Notes under the pieces: model-generated
Seen by the model: only the letters and a program-made list of their open reading frames with translations
The model's database searches: none
Told to the model about the DNA's origin: nothing
In this document: in pieces, positions 1 through 7,200 of the stretch
How the letters are laid out: each line of letters begins with the position of its first letter
How positions within the stretch are numbered: position 1 is the first letter of the stretch
Translations under genes and position numbers: made by a program
Source of the DNA: DASPKO01 sp035628055
GTDB taxonomy: Bacteria; Planctomycetota; Phycisphaerae; Phycisphaerales; UBA1924
Reading direction: 5' to 3'
Assembly: GCA_035628055.1 (NCBI GenBank)
Contig: DASPKO010000199.1
Location: forward strand, 1 to 11,959
Length of the DNA: 11,959 nt

Positions 1-1190
1 TTGGTGGCGTATCCGGCCCGGCGGGCGGCGGCGAAGACCTGCTTGAAGTGCAGCGCCTGGCGGGCGTCGACGCAGTAGATCACCCGCTCGGCCCCGAGCG
101 TCCAGACCCGCCGGCGGATCGCCGCCAGGTCGGTGGTGGCGTAGAGGTACCCTCCGTCGCTCTTGCGCACCAGGCAGGGCTCGGCCAGGCCCTCGACGCG
201 CACCACGAGCGCCCCGTCGGATTCCTCGGCGATGCCCCGGGCCCGCAGGTCGTCGGCCAGCGGGGCCAGCTCGTGCGCGTAGCTCGACTCGCCGGCCGAG
301 TCCTGCTCGTCGATGTCGGCGTGCAGGCGGCGCACGGTCGCCAGGCACGCCGCCATGGTGATGTCATAGACGCGGCGCCACCAGGCGACGGTCTCGGGAT
401 CGTGGGCCTGCAGCCGCAGCAGCGTCGCCTTGGCGCGGGCCAGCTCGCCCGTCGCTCCCTCGACCTGGGCCTCGAGCTCGGCCAGCGCCTTGGGGTGGCC
501 GCTGCGGCGCGCCGCCGCCAGCCCGCGCTCATCGGCGGCGCACTCGAGCTGGGCCCGGCGGTAGAGGCTCTCGAGGCCGTCGAGCGTGAGCCGGTCGGGG
601 TCGACGGCTCCGGCGGCCGCCTGGTCTCGGAGCTTGGCGGTCACCATGGCGATGGGCAGGCCCCAGTCGCCGACGTGGTTCTGCCGGACGACGCGGTGCC
701 CGAGGCGCTCCAGCGTGCGCGCCAGCGCGTCGCCGATGATGGTGGACCGCAGGTGCCCGACGTGCATCTGCTTCGCCAGGTTCACCCCGCACAGATCGAC
801 CACGACGGTCCGCGGCTCGGAGGGGGGCTCGAGGCCCAGGCGGGCGCTCTCGAGCCGGTCCAGCAGGACGCCCAGGGCGGGCGAGCGGAGACGGAAGTTG
901 ATGAAGCCCGGCCCGGCCGCGGAGGCTTCGCTCAGGGGCTCGAGGAGCTCGCCGGGATCGAGGTTGGCAATGATCGCCTGGGCGACCTGGCGCGGGGGCA
1001 GGCCCAGCGCCTTGCCGAGCGCCATCGCGGCGTTGGACTGAAAGTCGCCCAGGGCCGGGTTGCGACCCGGGGTGATCATCGGGTCGGCCGTGCCGGCCTC
1101 GTCCCGGCCGGGGAAGGCGCGCACGATCGCCTCGCGGACGCGGGCGGCGATGACCTGCACGGGATCGAACCCGCTGGCGGACGGGGGCAT
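1..1190 (-). CDS. argS: Arginyl-tRNA synthetase, N-terminal part (cut by left window edge)
   Basis: This is a class I aminoacyl-tRNA synthetase that charges tRNA-Arg with arginine in the cytoplasm. I translated the minus strand from the ATG at 1188-1190 and it stays open to the window edge, giving 396 codons. Residues 1-110 look like the N-terminal Add-1 tRNA-contact domain (GDFQSNAAMALGKALG, then AGPGFINF). The class I HIGH signature is MHVGHLRST with H143 and H146, followed by NHVGDWG. SDGGYLYATTDLAAI at 344-358 is a strongly conserved ArgS stretch. The KMSKS-like loop and the DALR anticodon-binding domain would lie beyond the edge. One oddity is that the usual Tyr-Ser-Ser/Ala-Pro-Asn before the HIGH motif is replaced by LCGVN; the Asn and the following Ala-Lys are kept. 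No clear Shine-Dalgarno precedes the start. It diverges from the peptidase gene across 93 bp. Identification is firm; the exact start is less so. Confidence 0.95.
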   Translation of the reverse strand, partial: MPPSASGFDPVQVIAARVREAIVRAFPGRDEAGTADPMITPGRNPALGDFQSNAAMALGKALGLPPRQVAQAIIANLDPGELLEPLSEASAAGPGFINFRLRSPALGVLLDRLESARLGLEPPSEPRTVVVDLCGVNLAKQMHVGHLRSTIIGDALARTLERLGHRVVRQNHVGDWGLPIAMVTAKLRDQAAAGAVDPDRLTLDGLESLYRRAQLECAADERGLAAARRSGHPKALAELEAQVEGATGELARAKATLLRLQAHDPETVAWWRRVYDITMAACLATVRRLHADIDEQDSAGESSYAHELAPLADDLRARGIAEESDGALVVRVEGLAEPCLVRKSDGGYLYATTDLAAIRRRVWTLGAERVIYCVDARQALHFKQVFAAARRAGYAT

Positions 1191-1283
1191 GGGGGCGGAG
1201 TTTAGGGGCGGGCCGGGCGGGCACGCGCCGGAGGCGCCCGCGCCTCGACGAGGCCTCGCGGGACCGGTCTCTACCATCCGCGC

Positions 1284-2519
1284 ATGAGCCAGACCGGCGG
1301 ATGCCGTCCCGACCACCTCGAGTGGCTGCTCGAGCTCACGCAGCTTCCCACCGCGGCGGGCCGGGAGTGGCGCGTGACGGCCTGGATCGATCGCTGGGCG
1401 TCCCAGCGCCCGGACGTGCGGATCGACCGCGACGGCGCCGGGAACCTGGTCCTGACCTCCGAGCGGATCGCGTCGCGGGCCCGGGACGGGGGCTCGCCGA
1501 TCTTCATCACGGCACACCTGGATCATCCCGGGTTCGTCGTCGAGCGGGTGCTCGGCGGGGGCCTGTGCGAGGTCTCGTTCCGCGGCGGGGTGCAGCCGGC
1601 CTTCTTCGAGGGTGCGCCGATCACGCTCTACCCGGACGCCGCGCCGGGGCCCGCGGGCGGGGTTCCGGCGCGGATCACGGGCCCGGCCTCGGGGCCCCAC
1701 ACCGCCTTCTCGTTCCACACGATCCAGGTCGAGCCCGCCGGGGCGGCCGACCTGATCGGCCCCGGCGACGTCGGCACTTGGCGGCTGGAGCCCTCCGGGC
1801 TCGTGGACGGGATCGTGCACGCGCCGGGGTGCGATGACCTGGCCGGGGTGGCCGCCGCGCTGGCCGCGTGGGACATGCTGCGCGGGGACGGGGCGGCGTC
1901 GGGCCCGGCGAGCGCGCCGGTGGAGGAGACGCGCCTGCTCTTCACGCGCGCGGAGGAAATCGGTTTCGTCGGCGCGATCGCGGCGTGCCGGGCGCGCACC
2001 ATGCCGCCCGAGGCCCGGGTGATCGCGCTGGAGAACTCGCGGGCGTTTCCCGAGTCGCCAATCGGCGCGGGACCCATCGTGCGCGTGGGGGACCGGATCT
2101 CGATCTTCTCCCCCTGGCTGACCGCCGCCTGCGCCAAGCGGGCCGAGGAGGTCTTCGGGCGGCCCGCGCAACCCCACGCCGCGCAGACCGGGCCCTCCGC
2201 CGGGCGGCCCTGGCAGCGCAAGCTGATGCCCGGGGGGGCGTGCGAGGCGAGCGTCTTCTGCTCCTTCGGCTACGCGGCGACCTGCCTCTGCCTCCCCCTG
2301 GGCAACTACCACAACATGCCCCACCTGGCCGAGCACCTCGCGGGCACCTACGACGCGGCCCGGCTGGGACCGGCCCGCGCCGAGCGCGAGTTCATCGCGC
2401 TGGCGGACTTTGCCGGGCTGGTGGACCTGCTGGTCGGCATCGGCACCGAGCTGCCGGCGGAAGACCCGAACCTGCGCCGGTTCGAGAAGCTCTTTGCCGA
2501 ACGGGCCTTCGTGCTCTAG
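1284..2519 (+). CDS. M42-type zinc metallopeptidase (glutamyl aminopeptidase/endoglucanase M-like)
   Basis: This 411-residue protein has no signal peptide, so it is probably a cytoplasmic di-metal aminopeptidase that trims peptides. The metal-site pattern is in order: H78-x-D80 in TAHLDHPG, the Asp pair D184-D185 in CDDLAGV, the Glu pair E224-E225 in RAEEIGFVGA (catalytic base and ligand), E250 in ALENSR, and H343 in NYHNMPH near the C-terminus. This order and spacing match the M42 family (TET aminopeptidases), where the last ligand is a His in a Y-x-H-type motif. M28 or another MH-clan family is the alternative. It is longer than a typical M42 enzyme (about 350 residues), with extra sequence around 110-165. 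At the usual M42 GGTDA position it reads GGACEA (E321). ATG at 1284 is the first reasonable start after the argS divergence, though I see no strong ribosome binding site. Substrate is unknown. Confidence 0.82.
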   Translation: MSQTGGCRPDHLEWLLELTQLPTAAGREWRVTAWIDRWASQRPDVRIDRDGAGNLVLTSERIASRARDGGSPIFITAHLDHPGFVVERVLGGGLCEVSFRGGVQPAFFEGAPITLYPDAAPGPAGGVPARITGPASGPHTAFSFHTIQVEPAGAADLIGPGDVGTWRLEPSGLVDGIVHAPGCDDLAGVAAALAAWDMLRGDGAASGPASAPVEETRLLFTRAEEIGFVGAIAACRARTMPPEARVIALENSRAFPESPIGAGPIVRVGDRISIFSPWLTAACAKRAEEVFGRPAQPHAAQTGPSAGRPWQRKLMPGGACEASVFCSFGYAATCLCLPLGNYHNMPHLAEHLAGTYDAARLGPARAEREFIALADFAGLVDLLVGIGTELPAEDPNLRRFEKLFAERAFVL

Positions 2520-2556
2520 GCCATCGCTGGCCGCGCCCCCACGGGCCGGGCCAGGC

Positions 2557-2585
2557 TGGCCACCAAGCGCGGCGGGTGGTGGCCA
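2557..2585. promoter_or_regulatory. Inverted repeat, candidate activator-binding site upstream of the propeller gene
   Basis: TGGCCACC at 2557-2564 and GGTGGCCA at 2578-2585 are perfect 8-bp inverted arms separated by 13 bases. No T-tract follows on either side, so it is a poor intrinsic terminator for the upstream peptidase gene. Its centre lies about 125 bp before the start site predicted from the sigma-54-type promoter at 2670-2685. That is the distance at which enhancer-binding activators commonly bind. The regulatory role is inference; a weak hairpin after the peptidase stop is the alternative. Confidence 0.35.
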
Positions 2586-2669
2586 CTCGCAGCCTGTCCG
2601 GGGGGGATGGGCCCGCCCGGGTTCGGGCGATCTCTTGATTTTTGCATTGGAGTGCCCCCTGGCGGCGCC

Positions 2670-2685
2670 TGGCACCGCGCTTGCC
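2670..2685 (+). promoter_or_regulatory. Putative sigma-54 (RpoN) promoter, -24/-12
   Basis: TGGCAC, five bases, then TTGC at 2670-2684 matches the sigma-54 consensus (TGGCAC-N5-TTGC). The GG at 2671-2672 and GC at 2683-2684 are exactly 10 bp apart, the spacing this sigma factor requires. Transcription would begin near 2696 and leave a leader of about 65 bases before the ATG at 2761. Sigma-54 promoters need an enhancer-binding ATPase, and a dyad sits upstream at 2557-2585. In DNA this GC-rich, chance matches of this type are not negligible, but it falls in the right place on the right strand. Confidence 0.5.
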
Positions 2686-2749
2686 TTCTAGCACTCTGTG
2701 CGAGCGCCGCCGGCCACACGGTGACCGGTCTTCTTGGGTTCGCTCGCGG

Positions 2750-2755
2750 AAGGAG
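2750..2755 (+). promoter_or_regulatory. Ribosome binding site fixing the start of the propeller gene
   Basis: AAGGAG lies five bases before the ATG at 2761. It decides in favour of that start over an in-frame ATG at 2734, whose nine extra residues would also spoil the signal peptide. Confidence 0.75.
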
Positions 2756-2760
2756 TGCCT

Positions 2761-4086
2761 ATGCAAAGCAAGCTGTCAGTCCGCCTGAGCGCGGCCTCGG
2801 TCCTGGCGATCTGTGGGTCCGCGCTGGCCCAGATCCCCTTTTCCACCCCCACCTCGCTCCCCGCGATCCGCCCGAGCATGACGGCGATCGCGGACTTCGA
2901 TGGTGACGGGGACAACGACCTGGCGGTCACGACCGACACGCCCGACGCCGTCTCTTTCTTCATCAACAACGGCAACGGCGGCTTCGCCGCCGGTCCCACC
3001 CTCCTGACCGGCCCCGGGACCGGGCCCGAGGGCATCGCGGCGACCGACTTCGACGGCGACGGGGACAACGACCTGGTCGTGGTCCTGCAGAACATCAACT
3101 CCGCCCGGGTCTTCCTCAACCAGGGCGGCATGACCTTCATCAGCGGCGGGGGCTCGGCCACCGTCGGCGCCGACGCCCGCGGCCTGACCCGCGGCGACGT
3201 GGACAACGACGGCGACCTCGACTTCGTCACCGCCAACCGCGACAGCAACAACGTCACCATCATCCGCGACATGGGCTCGACCCTCGCCGCCACCAACGTC
3301 CCCTCGGGGGGCATCGAGCCCCGCCTGGCGGCACTGGGCGACCTGGACAACGACGGCGACCTGGACCTGGCCGTCACCAATCACGACTCGCCCAACATCA
3401 CCGTCTTCTCCAACACCGCGGGCGTCTTCACCCTGGCCACCACCATCTCGGTCGGAGGCACGGTCCGGCCCAACGGCATCACCATCGCCAACGTCAACAC
3501 CGGCCTCCCGGACCTCATCGTCACCCTCGACGACGACGACCTGGGCCTGAACTTCGTCTCGGTCTTCACGAACAACGGCGGCTTCTCCTTCTCCGGGCCG
3601 GCGAACATCCCCTCGGGCGGCTCCAACCCCGACATGGTCGCGGCCGCCGACTTCGACCTCGACGGCGACATCGACCTCGCCGTCACGAACCAGGACTCCG
3701 GGACCCTGGTCATCCTCCGGAACAACGGGGCCGGCACGTTCACCGCCCAGGCGCCCATCGGCGTCGGGATCAATCCCGAGCACCTGGCCGTCGGGCTCCT
3801 GGACAACAACGCCACCCCGGACATCGTGGTGGCGGCGCGCGATTCCAACGCCGTCTTCGTGCTCCTGAACCAGACCCCGACCGCCCCGCCCTGCCCGGCG
3901 GATCGCAACGGGGACGGCCAGGTGACCACCGCCGACATCTCCACCTTCCTGAGCCAGTGGTTCAGCGACATCGCCAACGGGACACTCGTGGCGGACTTCA
4001 ACCAGAGCGGGACGGTGACCACCGCCGACGTGAGCGCGTTCCTCAACGCGTGGTTCACCGCGGTCAGCGGCGGGGGCTGCCGCTGA
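2761..4086 (+). CDS. Secreted FG-GAP/VCBS-repeat beta-propeller protein with C-terminal dockerin-like EF-hand pair
   Basis: This is a 441-residue exported protein. Residues 1-23 form a Sec signal peptide (basic start, hydrophobic core SAASVLAICGSALA, likely cut after A23); the Cys at 18 is not in a lipobox. Residues 43-370 hold seven repeats of about 45-50 residues. Each centres on a DxDxDGDxD-like calcium loop followed by a beta-rich stretch, with loop Asp starting near 45, 96, 146, 194, 297 and degenerate copies near 244 and 345. Seven repeats suit a seven-bladed integrin-alpha-like propeller. The tail has C378, an EF-hand-like loop D381-RNGDGQVTTAD, a second one D412-FNQSGTVTTAD, and C440. 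This resembles type I dockerin and may attach or sort the protein outside the cell. Ligand and role are unknown. It has a good ribosome binding site, a putative sigma-54 promoter and a terminator, so it is probably a single-gene unit. Confidence 0.85.
   Translation: MQSKLSVRLSAASVLAICGSALAQIPFSTPTSLPAIRPSMTAIADFDGDGDNDLAVTTDTPDAVSFFINNGNGGFAAGPTLLTGPGTGPEGIAATDFDGDGDNDLVVVLQNINSARVFLNQGGMTFISGGGSATVGADARGLTRGDVDNDGDLDFVTANRDSNNVTIIRDMGSTLAATNVPSGGIEPRLAALGDLDNDGDLDLAVTNHDSPNITVFSNTAGVFTLATTISVGGTVRPNGITIANVNTGLPDLIVTLDDDDLGLNFVSVFTNNGGFSFSGPANIPSGGSNPDMVAAADFDLDGDIDLAVTNQDSGTLVILRNNGAGTFTAQAPIGVGINPEHLAVGLLDNNATPDIVVAARDSNAVFVLLNQTPTAPPCPADRNGDGQVTTADISTFLSQWFSDIANGTLVADFNQSGTVTTADVSAFLNAWFTAVSGGGCR
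2887..3870 (+). repeat. Seven degenerate in-frame repeats encoding propeller blades
   Basis: The Asp/Gly/Asn-rich calcium-loop codons recur about every 140-160 bases, with loops near 2893, 3046, 3196, 3340, 3490, 3649 and 3793. The first two share a nearly identical stretch encoding DFDGDGDNDL, and the third and fourth share DNDGDLD. The fifth (NVNTGLPDL) and seventh (LLDNNATPDI) have lost most acidic ligands. The pattern is protein-level repetition from internal duplication. Confidence 0.8.
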
Positions 4087-4110
4087 CGGACCCGCGGGCA
4101 CGCGGGGCGG

Positions 4111-4127
4111 CCCCGCGCACGGCAACG
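4111..4127. other. Small perfect hairpin before the terminator
   Basis: A 7-bp perfect stem (CGCGGGG with CCCCGCG) encloses a three-base loop, 24 bases after the propeller stop. There is no T-tract, so alone it would not terminate. It may add stability to the 3' end upstream of the strong terminator at 4131-4169. Confidence 0.4.
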
Positions 4128-4130
4128 ACG

Positions 4131-4169
4131 ACCGGCCGGGCTCCACGGGAGCCCGGCCGGTTCTTCTTT
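4131..4169 (+). terminator. Rho-independent terminator of the propeller gene
   Basis: A perfect 14-bp GC-rich stem (4131-4144 paired with 4148-4161) has a three-base loop and is followed on the plus strand by TCTTCTTT at 4162-4169. It lies 44 bases after the stop codon at 4084-4086. On the minus strand the stem is followed only by a mixed CGTCGTTG stretch, so it should stop the converging AsmA-like transcript less well. Confidence 0.85.
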
Positions 4170-4225
4170 CAGGGCGCGAAGACAGATGCGGCGCGCCCGT
4201 GCGGGCCCCCTTCCCGCCGCTCCGG

Positions 4226-7200
4226 CTACTTCCTCGGCTTGAGGATGTCCTGGATGGGGCCCTTGAGGAGCTCGTCGATCGCCTTCTCGGGCGACTGGAT
4301 CAGCCCCTGGCCGGCCTCGCGGACGAAGAGCTCCATGTCCACGTTCGTCGTGGTGGCGCCGATCGCCCCGCGCGTGCGGATGGGCACCATGGTGGCGCGG
4401 TCGACCGCGCCCGGCAGCACCCGCGACAGGTTCGTGTTCAGCGCACCCGCCACCTCATCGCTCAGGGCGAAGAGCGGCACGTAGGTGATCACGTCCACCT
4501 GGCGGCTGACCAGGTCCACCACGCCCCGGGTCTCGAGGTCGAACTCGCCCAGGGCCAGGCGGAAGCGGTCGTAGCTCAGCCGTCCGTTCTCGGCGCGGAG
4601 CGTGAAGGGCTCGAGGCGCTGGCCCACGACGCCCTGGCGCCGGCCCCCGCCGAGCTTGAGGAGCTGGCCCAGGCCCCCGATGGTCTCGAAACGGGCCACC
4701 CCGGGGTCGACGGTGATGACCCCGTTGAGCTTGCGCATGTCCCCGTCGAGGGGCGCGGTGAGCCCCTCGGCGGTGAGCAGGGCGGGCTGGTCCTCCCGGG
4801 TCTTCTCGACGCTCGCGATGGTCGGCAAGGCCCGCGTCACGTAGGCCGCCAGCTCGCGACGCACGATCGACAGGTTCACCTGCACGGCCCCGGTCTGCAC
4901 GAACGCGCCATCCTGGACGCGCCCGGTCAGGCGGGCGCCGGCGCGCTCGCTCGTGGCCTCGGCCGACAGGACGCCGCCCTGCCGCGAGAGCCGGTCGGCG
5001 TTCAGGGTGGCGCTCACGGTCGGGCCCAGGGCCTCGGTGAGCAGGCCCCCCTGGCCGGCCAGGGCGTCGATCACGGCCGTGGGGAACGCGCGCAGGTTGC
5101 CCGAGGCGTTGAGCGTGGCGGTGGGCGCCGAGAAGGCCCCGGTGGGCGTGGCGAAGTTCGAGAGCTGGGCCGAGAGGGTCGAGCGCTCGGCCCCCGAGCC
5201 CTGCTCCGAGGCCGCCGCCGAGAACTCCAGCGCCTGCACCCCGTTCTCGCGCGTCTGCGTGGCCAGGCGCACGTCGGCGAGCCGGAGCTGGCCGGGCTGG
5301 CCGCCGGCGGAGGTGGCCAGCGTCAGCGCGGGAGCGGCGAACTCGGCGTCGAGCTCGTACCCGGGCACGAAGAGCCCGCGCTGCGTGCCCGCGGGATCCG
5401 TCGCGCCGGCGGGGCGGCCCAGGCGGAGGCGGGCGATCTGCAGCGTGATCGGCTCGATGGCCGCGAGCCGGGGTCGAGGAGCGCGGGGCGCGGTGTCGGT
5501 CGCGCCGGCGCCGTCGCCCAGCCGCGGGATGACGTCCGAGATGATGTCGCGCGGGGAGGGCGCCGGACGCGGCGCGGGGGTCGGCGGCTGCGTCCTCGGG
5601 CGACCGATCACCTGCGAGCCCGGGTCGGCGGCTGGGGGCGGGGCGGGGCTCGGCGGCTGCGGGCCTGGGACCGGGGCCGACTCCGGGCGGCGGGCCGGTG
5701 ACGGCGGCGCGGGTGACGGGGGGGGTGAGGCCGGCGCGGGCACGGCGCCGGGCCGGGGCGCGGTGAAGAAGTGCTCGTTCAGCCAGGCGACGTCGGGCTC
5801 GAGGCGGATGGTCGCGGGCTTGTCGAGCGTGATCCACTCGTCGGTGAGCGTGGCCTCGATGGGCTCGGTGCGCAGGCGCGGGGCCTGGATCACGGCGCGG
5901 AACTTCTGCTCCCCCGCAGCGGTCTCCGGCAGGAGGGCGATGTCCAGGCTCGCGGTCGGACCGATCGCCCCCGCCAGGCCGCGGTCGCCCGCGAGCAGAC
6001 GGTCGGCCAGCGCGGTGTCGACCTCGGTGAGCGCCACGGTGAACTGGGGCGGGCGCGCCGCACCGCCGACGCCCAGCTCGGCGCTGGCCTCGAGGTGCCC
6101 GAGGCGGGCGCCGCCCGAGGCGAGCAGGTCGCCCGTCGCGGTGACGCGCACCGGCTCGGCGTTCGCGCCCCCGGGCCGGGCCAGCACGGCGCCGGGGATC
6201 GCCGCGGTGGCGGTGAAGTCGCTCACTCCGAGGGCCTCGGCGCCGGTCCCCACCGGCACATTCTCGATGAGCAAGGGCCGCTCGGTCGTCACCCGCGCGT
6301 GAATCGTGCCGAGGCGCGAGGCGTCGATCGCCTGCCCGGGCAGGGGCAGCGGGAGGCGCACGGGCTGGGTCTCGAGCCTGAGCGTGGCGGCCTGCGCCAG
6401 CCGCATGGGCGCCCCCGGCGCCGCAGCGGCACCGGGGGTGTCCGCGGCCGGCGCCGGCGTCAGCGCCGCCAGCAGGCCCGCCGCGTCGGCGGGCTCGACC
6501 GTTGCCTGCCCGCGGAGCGTCCCGATCTCGGCGGCCTCGGGCGAGAGCCGGGCCGCCAGCTCCAGGTTGAGGGACGGGCCCGCCACGGTGGCCTGCAGGT
6601 CAGTGGCCTCGGCGCTCGGAGAGGCGAGGGTCACGGTCGCGTCGAGCGCGGGGCCGACGATTCCCCGCACCAGCGCCTTGCCCTGCCCGGGAACGTCGTC
6701 GGGCGCGGGGCCGCCCGGCGGCGCCGCCAGCGCGGGCACGAGCTTCAGCACCGACTCGGGGAGGTTCTCAAGAGCCAGGCGTCCCGTGGGGCGGAGCTGG
6801 GCGAGCCGGGCGATCGGGCTGACCGGGACCGGTTCGCCCGCCCCCTGCGGCCGCGGAGGGGAGGAGGGCGGCGCCTCGAGCAAGCCCGGGGCCGCGAGAT
6901 TGCCGGCGAGCGTGAAGGGGGCGTTCTCGTGCGTGAGGTCCGCGTCGATCGTCATGGTCGGGCCCGCCTCACCGGGGAGGGCCATCGCCAGGTCCAGCCG
7001 CGTGATGACCACGGGGCTCGCCGGCACGGCCGGCGGCGGCGCGCCGTCGACCGCGGGCGCGGCGGCGGCGGGAAGCGTGCGCACCGAGAGATCGGCCACA
7101 TTCACGCCGACGTTGGCCCGCACGTCCCGCAGGCCGCCGGACTGGCCCTCGGGGCGGCTCAGCGGGAACGCCAGGTCGCTCACGGCCACGCGCACCGCGC

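Noticed and set aside
48..1205. Plus-strand open frame of 385 codons opposite argS.
   Set aside because: The minus strand encodes unmistakable ArgS motifs; the opposite frame is low-complexity and has no family signature.
1225..1254. Small GC hairpins (GCGCC/GGCGC and GCCTC/GAGGC) between argS and the peptidase gene.
   Set aside because: Five-bp stems without conserved context are expected by chance at this GC content, and a terminator makes no sense between divergent starts.
2761..2830. Possible lipoprotein signal because of the Cys at residue 18.
   Set aside because: The preceding residues are LAI, not a lipobox ending in Gly/Ala/Ser, and a normal signal peptidase I site (ALA-Q) follows.
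2776..4146. Minus-strand 456-codon frame with a striking Val/Gly/Asp-rich periodic pattern.
   Set aside because: The periodicity is the mirror image of the repeated Asp-Gly calcium-loop codons of the propeller gene on the plus strand, which has a ribosome binding site, signal peptide and terminator.
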